This document shows, one piece after another, positions 24,797 to 33,410 of a DNA stretch of 51,155 bases (positions within the stretch are counted from its first letter, which is position 1; each line of letters starts with the position of its first letter). Below the pieces are notes generated by a model, which saw nothing but the letters and a program-made list of their open reading frames with translations, ran no database searches and was not told the DNA's origin. A program made the position numbers and the translations under genes. Origin of the DNA: Olsenella sp. An285 (GTDB taxonomy: Bacteria > Actinomycetota > Coriobacteriia > Coriobacteriales > Atopobiaceae); assembly GCF_002159625.1 (NCBI RefSeq), contig NZ_NFIZ01000016.1:1-51155 (forward strand), written 5' to 3'.

Positions 24797-27409
24797 TTAT
24801 CCCAGAATCTCGCTGCCGAACTCCGCCAGCGTGAACGCGTTATCCGCGTCCGGCGCCTCGCGTTCGAACACCATGAAGTATCGGAACCCGGCGCCGGCCA
24901 TGTCGGCCCACCGCGTTCCCAGACGCAGCTTCCGCCTGGCGTCCTCGGCCAGATGCTCGCCCTTGGTCTCTATCGCCATGAGGACGCCGTCGTCGCGCAA
25001 AGCGAGGAAGTCCGGGTAGTGGTTGACAAACCCGTTGATGCCGAACTCCCCGGGCTTGCGCTCCACCACGCGGTGCCACCACCTCACGCGTCGGTTGTTC
25101 GCGAGCAGGTCCACCATCTTTCGCTCCAGCCCGTCGACGCGGCCGTCCTCGGCCTCATAGAGCGCCCCGTCGTAGGCAGTCATAGGGGTTGCTTGCACGA
25201 ACGACTCGGGGAACCGGTACGCCGGCTCGAGCCGCACGTCACCCCGCGAGAGGAGCTTTCCGAAGCGGTCCTCGCAGAAGTCGTCGGCGAGCCCGCGCAC
25301 GGCGTCCGTGACGGCGCGTGCGACGCCGCCCACGCTGTGGAGGCACGCGTCCACGACGGGCGAGTCCATGTCGTCCACCACGCGGGCGATGTAGCCCGTG
25401 AGCTGGGCGCTCCCGAAGGTGTTCTTGAACTGAGAAGACATCGCCTGGAGGACGAGCGCCTTCAGGCTCTCGCGCTTGCCCTCGTCTGACATGTTGGCGA
25501 AGAGCATCGCCATGTTCTTCCTGACGTCGTCCTCGAGCCAGCGGATGCGGTACTCGTCGGAGTCCGAGGCGAGGTCGACCTCGCGCGCCTCGGAGAACGT
25601 GTCGGGGTCGACCTTCACGTCCTCGATGCCGTACTTGGACAGCCTGAAGTCCGCGAGAAGGTCCTCGCGGTCGAGCGGCTTCCACGTCTCGTCATCGGTG
25701 AACAGGCCACCGTCCACGCGGATCATGAACTGCGGGACGGCGAGCTCCCTCGCCGAGTCTGAGACCGCCTCGCGCATGCGGTATACGTTGGATCCCCCTC
25801 CCAGGCCGCCGAGCAGGGGGCCGGCGTCGCCCGAGCCGGCCTCCTCCTCGAAGCGCTCCTCGACGTGCTCGGAGGTGCCGATGATGTCGTCCACGGACGC
25901 GGGCACGGCGGCGTCGCCGGCGCTGTCGGGCACGGTCAGGTCGAGCCCGTCGAGGTCGAGGTCGTCTCCCTCGCCGCCCTCGGGGTCGTCTGCCGGCTCG
26001 TCCGGGAACTCGATCTGGTCCTGCTGCGCGGGTACTGCGGGCGCAGTCCCGGCGGCCTCGACGTCCTCGCGCGAGAATCCCACGCCGTTGAGGCCGTCGA
26101 CCACCTGCGTGAGGGTCGCGTCGAAGTCCGCGGACGCCGTGAGCACGTAGGCGATGTTGAGGCTGCGCGCCCCCGCGCGAGCCGCGTGGGGCTGCCTCAG
26201 CACGCGCCCCACGATCTGCTCCACGCTCACCTGCGAGCTCTTGTTGGCGACGGTGGCCAGCACGTAGGCGAAGGGGCAGTCCCAGCCCTCGGCGAGGGCC
26301 TCCACGGTGATGATGAAGCGTATCGGACACTCGCGGCTCATGAGGTCGGCCCCGCCGATCTCGTCCACGTCGCCCGTCCGCACGGCAATCTCCTCGGCAG
26401 GGATGCCGCCCTCGACGAGCTTGTCCTTGAGCCTCTGGTAGGTCTCGGCGCCCTCCGTGCCGCGCCGCTCGGCCTGGAAGAGCACGATGGGGCGTATGTA
26501 GCGCCCGGTCCTCTTCTCGTCCTGCTCGGCTATCGCCTCGAGCCTGCGCTGGAGCGTGACGGCGTCGGCGATGGTAGTCCGCTTGTCGGGGCGGCGGTAC
26601 ACCACCACGGGCAGCTTTACCATCTCCTCGCGCTTGAGCTGGCGCGCGGTCGCCTGCGCGATCACGTTCGCGCCCCTGGCCGGCGTAGCCGTGAGCTCCA
26701 GCACGAAGCGGGGGTTGAGGTTGCGAAGCATGTCCAGCGAGAGCTTCGAGCGCGCGTGGTGGCTCTCGTCCACGACAACGATCGGGTTCGTGCCCGCGAG
26801 CGCGGTGATGAGCGCCGTGTCGTCCGCGCCCTCCACGTCCACGGCGGTGCCGGCGTCACGCTGGTGGGCGGTGAGGCCGGCGAGCGCCGAGTTCTCCGCG
26901 TAGGCGCGCCTCCCGTCCTTGTTCTTGAACGAGTCGTAGGAGAGCACGAAGAGCGTGAGTTGCTCGCCGACGGTCGACGCGGTGAACGAGCGGCCGCGCA
27001 GGCCGTCCTCCTTGTCGAGCACCTCCACGCGCCCGCCGAAGTCGCGGTCGAGCGCCATGCGCAGGAAGTGCCCGGGGTTGCGGAAGTTGCGGAGCGTCTG
27101 CGACAGGATCTCGCGCCTCGGCACGAGCCACGCCACGACGTTGGCGGCCGAGGGCAGCGCCTCGGTCAGCACGCGCACGGCGCTCGCGCCGATGAAGGTC
27201 TTGCCGCCGCCCGTGGGCACCTTGACGCACACCTTCGGCGCGCCGCCGAGGTCGTCGCGGTAGCGCTCGACCCCGCCCTGCCCGGGCGTGAGCCCGACCG
27301 CGTTCATGAAGACGCCGTAGGCCGTCGACGCGTCCCTGGTCATCGCGTACGTCCTCGCGAAGCGGCCGACCTCCCTGAGGACGTCCCTCTGGTACTGCTT
27401 CAGCTCCAT
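24797..27409 (-). CDS. Type III restriction enzyme, Res subunit
   Basis: The 870-residue protein is a superfamily 2 helicase fused to a nuclease. Walker A PTGGGKT is at 65-71, DESHH at 214, TATP soon after, and QIVGRVLRQP (about 390-400) is motif VI. The C-terminal PD-(D/E)xK site is DFLALRDDG with D800 and AIETK with E814/K816. An acidic, Asp/Glu/Gly-rich linker (about 465-530) separates the parts. It begins 2 bp after the Mod stop, so Mod and Res form one unit cutting DNA lacking adenine methylation. Confidence 0.92.
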   Translation of the reverse strand: MELKQYQRDVLREVGRFARTYAMTRDASTAYGVFMNAVGLTPGQGGVERYRDDLGGAPKVCVKVPTGGGKTFIGASAVRVLTEALPSAANVVAWLVPRREILSQTLRNFRNPGHFLRMALDRDFGGRVEVLDKEDGLRGRSFTASTVGEQLTLFVLSYDSFKNKDGRRAYAENSALAGLTAHQRDAGTAVDVEGADDTALITALAGTNPIVVVDESHHARSKLSLDMLRNLNPRFVLELTATPARGANVIAQATARQLKREEMVKLPVVVYRRPDKRTTIADAVTLQRRLEAIAEQDEKRTGRYIRPIVLFQAERRGTEGAETYQRLKDKLVEGGIPAEEIAVRTGDVDEIGGADLMSRECPIRFIITVEALAEGWDCPFAYVLATVANKSSQVSVEQIVGRVLRQPHAARAGARSLNIAYVLTASADFDATLTQVVDGLNGVGFSREDVEAAGTAPAVPAQQDQIEFPDEPADDPEGGEGDDLDLDGLDLTVPDSAGDAAVPASVDDIIGTSEHVEERFEEEAGSGDAGPLLGGLGGGSNVYRMREAVSDSARELAVPQFMIRVDGGLFTDDETWKPLDREDLLADFRLSKYGIEDVKVDPDTFSEAREVDLASDSDEYRIRWLEDDVRKNMAMLFANMSDEGKRESLKALVLQAMSSQFKNTFGSAQLTGYIARVVDDMDSPVVDACLHSVGGVARAVTDAVRGLADDFCEDRFGKLLSRGDVRLEPAYRFPESFVQATPMTAYDGALYEAEDGRVDGLERKMVDLLANNRRVRWWHRVVERKPGEFGINGFVNHYPDFLALRDDGVLMAIETKGEHLAEDARRKLRLGTRWADMAGAGFRYFMVFEREAPDADNAFTLAEFGSEILG

Positions 27410-27411
27410 GG

Positions 27412-29163
27412 CTAGATCCTCGCTATCTGGTCGGGCACGCGCTTGAAGACGACGCCCATCTCGTCGAGGCGCTCGGGCGCGATGGCGCAGCGGTCCGCGT
27501 AGATCACGGTCGGCGCGCCCTTGCGCGGGAGGCCCCGCAGAAGGTCGTAGGTGAGCGCGGTCTCCTTGCCGGGCTCCCAGGCGAGGTAGTAGACCGCTTG
27601 GGCGCGCTCGCCGAGGAGGTAGGGGTGCTCGTCCGTGAGGTCCTCGTAGGGCGCACGCGTCTCGGTCGCCCAGACGTAGCGCGCGAGGTCGCCGCGCGTG
27701 ACGGCGGGGTCGATCGAGCCGTCCGCCCGGAACAGCGCGGGGCCGAGCTCGTAGTAGGAGAAGCCGGAGTCGATGCCTGCGACCGCGCTCTTGCCCTCGC
27801 CGTAGCCGTGGATGACGCGGCGCACGCGCTCGGAGGTGACGGTGTCGGCGTAGTCGTCGAGCTCCACGAGGATGAAGCGACGGGAGCCGCCGTCTTCGGC
27901 GTTCAGCCTCAGCGTAGCGTGAGCAGTTGTTCCAGAGCCGGCAAAGGAGTCGAGAACGAGCGCGTCGTCACCAGCCGCCACTTGAAGCACACGTTCTATA
28001 AGGCGTGTGGGCTTTGGAGTATCGAAAGGAATCTTTCCGTCAAAGACGGACTTAAGTTCTTTCTTTGCTTCGTCGGTGTGTCCGACTTCGCTATGAGGCC
28101 ACCAATTGGTAGGAGGCAAGCCCTCGACATTGGAAAGATAGGTCTTTCGACGAACACCTCCATTCCCGCCTCGCGTGAAAAACAGGCGGGGCCATTGGCC
28201 ACGCTCCATAACACTACTGGCGAGACGTCTCGCCTCTTCAAGTGGGACAGAGAGAACCAATCCGAGAACATCCTGGCGAACTTCACCAGGACGTAAATTG
28301 CAAACAAGTCCACGCTCTGCCTCATCATGAAGATTGCACAGTTCATAGGGCGCCCATCCGTTCATGATTTCGAGCAGAGATTGCTGCTGAAAACGCCAGT
28401 GAGCATCTTGCGTGGGATATATCATCTTCCCGGTAAACGGATGCTGGACTGCATAGACCATGCCCTGATGAGATGCTCCACCAGGCGCAAATGCCGAAGT
28501 ATTCTGCCACGGGCCATTTGGGTCGTTGTCAGGATTTTTGTACTTAGCATCCATATCGGCCGTTCGAGGAAGTTTGTTTGGCTGCCAGCCAGCACTTTTT
28601 CCGTATACAAGAATGTGCTCGACTTCCGTGGGAATACCCTTGGAATCATTACGCATGGAGTAGGTTCTCTGCCAAGAAATATCACCTACAAAGCACAACG
28701 GGGCGAAGATCTCGTCGCAGATGAGCTTGAGGTTAGCGAGCTCCGTGTCGTCGATGCTGATGAAGATCGCCCCCGTCGGCGCGAGCAGCTTCCGCAGCAG
28801 CTGCAGCCTCGGGTACATCATGCACAGCCACTTGTCGTGGCGGCTGAAGTCCTCGCCCTCCTTGCCGACGACCTGACCGAGCCACTTCCTGATCCTCGGG
28901 TCGTTCACATTGTCGTTGTAGACCCACCCCTCGTTGCCGGTGTTGTACGGCGGATCGATGTAGACGCAGTCGACCTTCCCCTCGTACTCCGGCAGCAGCG
29001 CCTTCAGCGCCTCGAGGTTGTCGCCGTGGATGACCATGTTCCCGCAGTCAGAGCCGTGGCTGTCCAGTACGCCCTTCTCGGGCACGCGCTCGAGCACGCG
29101 ATACGGGACGTCGCGGTGGTGGTTGACCACCTTCTCCTTACCCATCCAGTTGAGAGTCGGCAT
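27412..29163 (-). CDS. Type III DNA methyltransferase, Mod subunit
   Basis: The 583-residue N6-adenine methyltransferase has DPPY (70-73) before FAGSGTT (407-413), the beta-class motif order of type III Mod proteins. Its start MPTLNWMGKEKVVNHH is typical of Mod proteins, which is why I chose 29163 over an upstream ATG at 29214. Mod sets specificity for both methylation and cleavage with Res. The target-recognition region (about residues 155-390, positions 28,000-28,700) is visibly AT-richer than the conserved ends, suggesting domain exchange. Confidence 0.92.
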   Translation of the reverse strand: MPTLNWMGKEKVVNHHRDVPYRVLERVPEKGVLDSHGSDCGNMVIHGDNLEALKALLPEYEGKVDCVYIDPPYNTGNEGWVYNDNVNDPRIRKWLGQVVGKEGEDFSRHDKWLCMMYPRLQLLRKLLAPTGAIFISIDDTELANLKLICDEIFAPLCFVGDISWQRTYSMRNDSKGIPTEVEHILVYGKSAGWQPNKLPRTADMDAKYKNPDNDPNGPWQNTSAFAPGGASHQGMVYAVQHPFTGKMIYPTQDAHWRFQQQSLLEIMNGWAPYELCNLHDEAERGLVCNLRPGEVRQDVLGLVLSVPLEEARRLASSVMERGQWPRLFFTRGGNGGVRRKTYLSNVEGLPPTNWWPHSEVGHTDEAKKELKSVFDGKIPFDTPKPTRLIERVLQVAAGDDALVLDSFAGSGTTAHATLRLNAEDGGSRRFILVELDDYADTVTSERVRRVIHGYGEGKSAVAGIDSGFSYYELGPALFRADGSIDPAVTRGDLARYVWATETRAPYEDLTDEHPYLLGERAQAVYYLAWEPGKETALTYDLLRGLPRKGAPTVIYADRCAIAPERLDEMGVVFKRVPDQIARI

Positions 29164-29216
29164 TGACGCACATCCAATCCGGCACACGCCGTGACGGTCC
29201 ATAACACAATGCAATC

Positions 29217-29245
29217 ATTATCCCACAGGGACCGGTCATGTTGAA
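29217..29245 (-). promoter_or_regulatory. Candidate promoter of the restriction-AbiH-TIR operon
   Basis: On the minus strand, TTCAAC and GATAAT are 17 bp apart, with the dyad TCCC-ACA-GGGA (29221-29231) overlapping the -10. A similar TCCCACAAGGGA lies before the gene ending at 29934, overlapping a GACAAT box. Confidence 0.45.
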
Positions 29246-29262
29246 AAGTCAGGGCCGTGCAA

Positions 29263-29284
29263 GGCGAGAAGAACGAGAAGAACG
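29263..29284 (-). repeat. Tandem GAGAAGAAC motif pair
   Basis: Two motif copies (starting 29266 and 29275) sit end to end upstream of the Mod promoter. They belong to the eleven-copy family confined to 29.26-33.49 kb. Confidence 0.75.
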
Positions 29285-29933
29285 TCGGCACGTCACCATG
29301 CTCGATCCGAACGACCCGAGATAAACCCATTGCCGTAGCGACCACCTGGACGCAGCCCAATCCTGCTCGAGTTTTGCCCGCCGCCACCCGGGGTGCCGCC
29401 ACCGCCGTCCGCTGCCCATCGAGGGCTGTCCGCAGCCCGCCCGCCTCCGCTCCGTTGCGCGCACGGCTCGGGCCCGCCCCGCCCCACGCGCGAGGGCCGG
29501 TCCCACGGCCGCCCCGCCCGCTCCGGCTGTGTATTGCGCCGCGGCTCGCTCCAGCCGGCTGCGCCCTCGCATCGCGCCCGGCTCGGTCCGGCCGGCTGCG
29601 CCGTCCACCCCTCGCGGCGGGCGCATGCTTCGGGCTCCGCCGTCTGTCGCTCGCACCGCGCGCATACACAGCCTCCGCGTCCGGGGCGGCCTGACGTCGG
29701 TCAACCTTCGCGAGGGGCGGGTCGGCCCCTCGCTGCGGCGCGCACTCCGCTACGGCAGTCGGGCTGCTGCGCCGTCTCGCTCGTCCGCTGCCGGCAGTGT
29801 CGGCACCCAGCCCGGCGGCGGGCGTCCCGGCGCGAGGCCCGTGCCCGAGTGCGACGGGGCCGTTGCCGAGGCCGCCTCCGGCAACCGCGCCGCGCGCGGT
29901 CCGGCTCCGCCGGTCCCGGTCGCGGCCGCGCCC
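29285..29933. other. 650-bp GC-rich stretch without a convincing gene
   Basis: All six frames give Arg/Ala/Pro-rich low-complexity translations with no recognisable domain. Words such as CCGGCTGCGCC recur. A segment near 29504 (GTCCCACGGCCGCCCCG) resembles one near 30620 in the other gene-less stretch, so the two probably share origin. Confidence 0.5.
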
Positions 29934-30329
29934 TCAGCGGTCGCCAGCCCTCCGCCAGGCGTCCGCCTCGTCGTCCCAAGCGAGCTCGACGCCGCCGGCG
30001 AGCTCCTCGAGCCTCGCGAGCGCGACCCCGAGCCACTCGACCAGATCGTCGCAGGGGCCCATCGCCCAGTGGGTGATGTAGCGGCACTGCGAGAAGCACG
30101 CGTCCCCGAGCGTCTGCACGTCGTCGATGCGCGAGAGCTCGCGCCTGAGGCCGCGCACGTCGTGCAGGGCGATGTCGTAGCGCTCCTCGTACGAGTGCCC
30201 GCAGTCCATCCTGAAGCCGAGCCCCCAGAAGCGCTCCGCCCAGTCGAACCTATCGAGCGCGGCGGCGCCCCACTCCTCGATCCTCTCCCTGAGCTCACGC
30301 GCGAACCGCGCGACGTCGCGTCCCTCCAC
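29934..30329 (-). CDS. Uncharacterised 131-residue phage accessory protein
   Basis: From a GTG at 30329 with AAGGGAGG upstream, the product is helical with many Trp, Arg and Asp residues (RELRERIEEWGAAALDRFDW, then WAERFWGLGFRMDCGHSYEER). No family was recognised. A longer frame upstream runs through the repeat region and lacks a ribosome site. Upstream lie a GACAAT-type box, the shared 13-bp motif (30387-30399) and a TTGTCGACAA dyad (30442-30451) also found in the lysogeny control region. It is therefore probably under phage repressor control. Confidence 0.6.
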   Translation of the reverse strand: MEGRDVARFARELRERIEEWGAAALDRFDWAERFWGLGFRMDCGHSYEERYDIALHDVRGLRRELSRIDDVQTLGDACFSQCRYITHWAMGPCDDLVEWLGVALARLEELAGGVELAWDDEADAWRRAGDR

Positions 30330-30373
30330 GACATCCTCCCTTCCTCGTCCGAGACGATTGTCCCACAAGGGAT

Positions 30374-30490
30374 GACGAGAAGAACGACGCTTCGCAACAG
30401 TACGTCTGACCTGAGCCTCGTTTTCGACAGACGATAGAGAATTGTCGACAAGTACAGGGCGAGAAGAACGTCGAGAAGGACGAGAAGGGC
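30374..30490 (-). promoter_or_regulatory. Regulatory region with motif copies, shared 13-bp box and TTGTCGACAA dyad
   Basis: GAGAAGAAC copies start at 30378 and 30461, with variant copies near 30473 and 30482. ACGCTTCGCAACA at 30387-30399 is the minus-strand form of the 13-bp box. The palindrome TTGTCGACAA lies at 30442-30451. Read on the minus strand, two motif copies stand 16 bp from a GACAAT box, so the motif could serve as a -35 element here. Confidence 0.55.
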
Positions 30491-30765
30491 GATTGTTTCG
30501 CCGCCCGCCCGGCACCGCCGCCACCGGCCGCTGCCAACCAGGGGCCGAGCGCGCCGTGACCGCCGCCGCTGCGTCGCGCGCACGGGGCGTCCGTGCCGCC
30601 GTCGTGCGCGCGGAGGGCAGTCCCACGGCCGCGCCCCGCTCCGGTCGCGTCTTCGCCGCCGACTCGGGTCAGCCCGCTGCGCGGTCTGCCCTCGCCAGGG
30701 GGCTCAGCCGCTTCCCTCCGCTCTCGCGCGGCCTGCAGCGGCCGATGCGGGCGCGCACGCCGTCG
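30491..30765. other. GC-rich spacer downstream of portal, no gene seen
   Basis: It is low-complexity GC-rich sequence resembling parts of 29.3-29.9 kb. It lies between the portal stop and the regulatory region of the next gene. Confidence 0.45.
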
Positions 30766-32334
30766 TCACGCCCGCCCGGCGGCGCGCGCCTTAGCGCCGT
30801 CGGCCCCGGCGCTGGCGGATCCGGCTCGCCCGCGCCCGGCGTCGCCGGTGCCCGACCGGGCGGCGCCCCTGCGAGCCGTCGCCTCGTCCTCGCCATGCCA
30901 CTTTGTCCGGTACTCCCACGGCTCCAGCAGCCCCGCCGCGACCTCGTCCATGTCCTGGCGCTTCTCCGCCGTCGTGTCCGTGATGATGCTGTCGTCGAAC
31001 GTCACGCGCACGAGACCCTCGTCGGGGAGCTCCACACCCAGGCGACGCTCAGCCGCCATGAGCGCCCGGCAGATGCCCGCGAGCGCGCCCTCGAGCGCGC
31101 GCTCGTGCCGGCGTATGTTCCTCATCAGCGCGCTGTTGTCCGCAGACACCTCCGTGGCCGTCTTCACGTAGCCGACGTTCTCGAGGTCGAAGTAGTTGAT
31201 GCCGAAGCCGCAGAGGTCGCCGAGCGTCTGCAGCGCCACCCGGAACGCCCGCGCCTGTGCCTCGGTGCGCAGCGTCGGCGCGAACTCGTGGATCGTGTCC
31301 TCGGTCGACATGACCTTCCTGAACACCGTGCAGTCCTGGCGCCCGAACGGGATGGAGACGCGCCCGCCCTTGCCGTCGCGCTCCGTATCGAACATCACGT
31401 CCGAGAGGAACACGCGCATCTTCCCGTTGTCGATCTCGCTCATCATCGCGTCGTAGCACAGGTCGACCGCCTGGATCGCGTCCACCGCGTCCGCGAACAC
31501 GCTCTGCCCGTAGGGCGACATGTCCACGCGCGTGTTGTCGATTGCCGGCTTGACTATCGAGAAGGTCGGCCATACGGAACCCGTGTCGTACACCGGGCAC
31601 ACGCCCTCCGGCTCGACCCTGTTGCCGTCTCGGTCGAAGCACGCCGTGACGATCCGGTACGTGCCCTCGCCTGCATCGTCAGTCAGGCGAGAAGAACTCG
31701 AGCTCGCGCCCTCTCCGAGAGATTCGCTTGGCGAGAAGAACGCGCCGCCCGCGCCCCTCAGGTGCAGCTGCACCTGGTCGACGGCCCTCCCGCGCCAGAA
31801 CGCCCGCGTCACGAACGCGCACTCCGTCACGCCCTCCTCGTCCCACGTGAGCGGCACGACCATCCGCGCGTCGTAGCGTCGCACGCGCACCTCGCCCGCG
31901 CCCGCGTCCACCCAGAGCGCCCACGCGCCCGTGCCCAGGCCGAACGCCCGCACAACGCACTCCTGAGCCGAGGCGAGAAAGCCGGTCCGCGCCATCCACG
32001 CCGCGAGCCAGTCCGTGCACGCCTGCTCCGCGCACGCGACCTGCGTCCGGTCGTTCAGCAGCAGCGACCCCCACTCCCGGCACACGCGCATGGCGGGGTG
32101 GATCGAGCGCCGGTGCACCTCGTACACCCGCCCCACGCCGTCCGTGTCCCTATAGTCGTAGAAGTCCCCGAGCGCCCGCATCCACCTATCCCACGCCCGG
32201 ATGTGAGGCTCCATGTCCTCCAGCGGCAGCGTGAACCCGAGCGACCTCAGCCACTCCCTCACGTGCTCCGGCACCCAGTACTCGTCATCCAGCCCCTGCA
32301 CAGCGCACCTCCCGCCTCGTCCGAACACGCCCAT
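30766..32334 (-). CDS. Portal protein (SPP1 Gp6-like)
   Basis: The 522-residue protein forms the DNA entry channel. SWxSLLLNDRTQVACAEQA-like sequence near residue 90, IVKPAIDNTRVDMSPYGQSVFADAVDAI in the middle and TATEVSADNSALMRNIRRHE near 410 are typical of Gram-positive phage portals. Around residues 200-225, AFFSPSESLGEGASSSSSRL interrupts otherwise conserved sequence; its DNA carries two GAGAAGAAC motifs (31690 and 31734), so it looks like an in-frame insertion. The C-terminus is Ala/Gly/Arg-rich. The next genes should be head proteins but are accessory genes. Confidence 0.87.
   Translation of the reverse strand: MGVFGRGGRCAVQGLDDEYWVPEHVREWLRSLGFTLPLEDMEPHIRAWDRWMRALGDFYDYRDTDGVGRVYEVHRRSIHPAMRVCREWGSLLLNDRTQVACAEQACTDWLAAWMARTGFLASAQECVVRAFGLGTGAWALWVDAGAGEVRVRRYDARMVVPLTWDEEGVTECAFVTRAFWRGRAVDQVQLHLRGAGGAFFSPSESLGEGASSSSSRLTDDAGEGTYRIVTACFDRDGNRVEPEGVCPVYDTGSVWPTFSIVKPAIDNTRVDMSPYGQSVFADAVDAIQAVDLCYDAMMSEIDNGKMRVFLSDVMFDTERDGKGGRVSIPFGRQDCTVFRKVMSTEDTIHEFAPTLRTEAQARAFRVALQTLGDLCGFGINYFDLENVGYVKTATEVSADNSALMRNIRRHERALEGALAGICRALMAAERRLGVELPDEGLVRVTFDDSIITDTTAEKRQDMDEVAAGLLEPWEYRTKWHGEDEATARRGAARSGTGDAGRGRAGSASAGADGAKARAAGRA
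31686..31741 (-). repeat. Two motif copies inside the portal gene
   Basis: GGCGAGAAGAAC occurs at 31686-31697 and 31730-31741, 44 bp apart. They encode the FFSP and SSSSR parts of a portal segment that looks inserted. Confidence 0.65.
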
Positions 32335-32354
32335 TGAACCCGCCCGTCACAAAG

Positions 32355-32490
32355 GTCGAGAAGAACGCCCGAGATTCAGCACCCAACTGAATCTGCCAGT
32401 TTGATGAGGCGAGAAGAACGCGCGGCAACCGTCTCCGGTTACTGCGCGCCCGTGCGTCTTCGCACCATCTTCGATTGGACGAGAAGAACG
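32355..32490 (-). repeat. Motif cluster with hairpins between portal and GIY-YIG genes (contains unit U2)
   Basis: GAGAAGAAC starts at 32358, 32411 and 32481. The stretch 32411-32480 (U2) aligns without gaps to 33411-33480 (U1), 48 of 70 identical. On the minus strand U2 folds at 32419-32448 into a 13-bp stem with a GAGA loop. The copy at 32358 is preceded, in minus-strand sense, by an AGATTCAG/CTGAATCT hairpin. Confidence 0.7.
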
Positions 32491-32495
32491 CCCGT

Positions 32496-33365
32496 CTAGT
32501 TATCGTTGTATCCGTGAGCCCGCGTGTCGAGGCAGTCCTTCCACCACTGTTCCCGCTCCAGCACCTTCTGCGGGTCGTAGCTCATGCCGAAGTACTCCAG
32601 GAGCGTGAACTCGAAGTTCTCTCGGAAGTACCCCTCGCCCTCGCGATCGTAGAGCTCTCGCAGCTTCTTGTTGCCTCCGTGCTTGGAGTCAAGGTAGCTG
32701 CCCCAGCGCGCCGCCACGCCGCCCTCACCGGTGGCAGAGCCTATGTAGAGCTTTCCGGTCCTGGTGTCCGTGAGGCAGTAGACCCCGGTCACGCTCTCTA
32801 GTGCGTCATGGTAGGAGGACATGATCTCGCGCCTGAAAATCCTGTCGAGCTTCGCGTAGGGCAGGTGCACGCGGTCGTACCCATCGAACGCCTCGCCGGT
32901 GTAGAGCGCCGGCAGGATCTCCTTCACCGTCGCCTCGCCGAGGAACTTGTCGAGCCTGAACACGTAGAGCGAGAACTTGTTGCCCTTGTGGAGGTTGATG
33001 ATGAGCCTCCCGAACAGGGGCGCGTAGGTCTCGAGAATCCGTACCGTCGCATATCCGTTCTCGCTCCCGTACTCAGGTGTGTCCACAATCTCGGCGGCAG
33101 ACACGAAAAGCCACTCGTCCTGGCGGTAGAGGCGCATGAAGCTGAACACCCAGTTGCCCTCCCGGAAGTTCCTTCGGTCCGGCCTGTACCAGGTCCAGTA
33201 CGAGCACCTCTTGGCCAGGCCGGCCGCTCTTTCGTCCTCCGGACGGTCGAGCCATCGGTCGATGAACGGCTCCTTGGTCTTTCCGTCGTTCATGTTCAGC
33301 TCGATCTTGCTGTTCTCAATCCGCTCTTCCGTGAGGTTGAGGATGCTGTTCAGAGGGATGTTCAT
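32496..33365 (-). CDS. GIY-YIG nuclease family protein
   Basis: The C-terminal 90 residues contain a GIY-YIG nuclease domain: VTGVYCLTDTRTGKLYIGSA, the arginine in AARWGSYL, and the metal-binding glutamate in LEREQWWKD. The N-terminal 190 residues are unrecognised and could bind DNA. It sits between terminase and portal genes, bracketed on both sides by similar 70-bp repeat units, as expected of a mobile homing endonuclease. A restriction-type role is the alternative. A TAAAAT -10-like box follows the upstream motif copy. Confidence 0.82.
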   Translation of the reverse strand: MNIPLNSILNLTEERIENSKIELNMNDGKTKEPFIDRWLDRPEDERAAGLAKRCSYWTWYRPDRRNFREGNWVFSFMRLYRQDEWLFVSAAEIVDTPEYGSENGYATVRILETYAPLFGRLIINLHKGNKFSLYVFRLDKFLGEATVKEILPALYTGEAFDGYDRVHLPYAKLDRIFRREIMSSYHDALESVTGVYCLTDTRTGKLYIGSATGEGGVAARWGSYLDSKHGGNKKLRELYDREGEGYFRENFEFTLLEYFGMSYDPQKVLEREQWWKDCLDTRAHGYNDN

Positions 33366-33410
33366 GGCACACCTGCCCGCATAGCTGCAATTTACTAGTT
33401 CATTTTAGGC

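Noticed and set aside
29249-29704. Minus-strand frame of about 150 codons upstream of Mod
   Set aside because: The translation is Arg/Gly/Ala-rich low complexity, without a ribosome site or any motif; similar frames occur on both strands there.
30295-30537. 80-codon Ser/Phe-rich frame containing FFSP words
   Set aside because: It is a translation of the repeat motif itself, with no plausible start signal.
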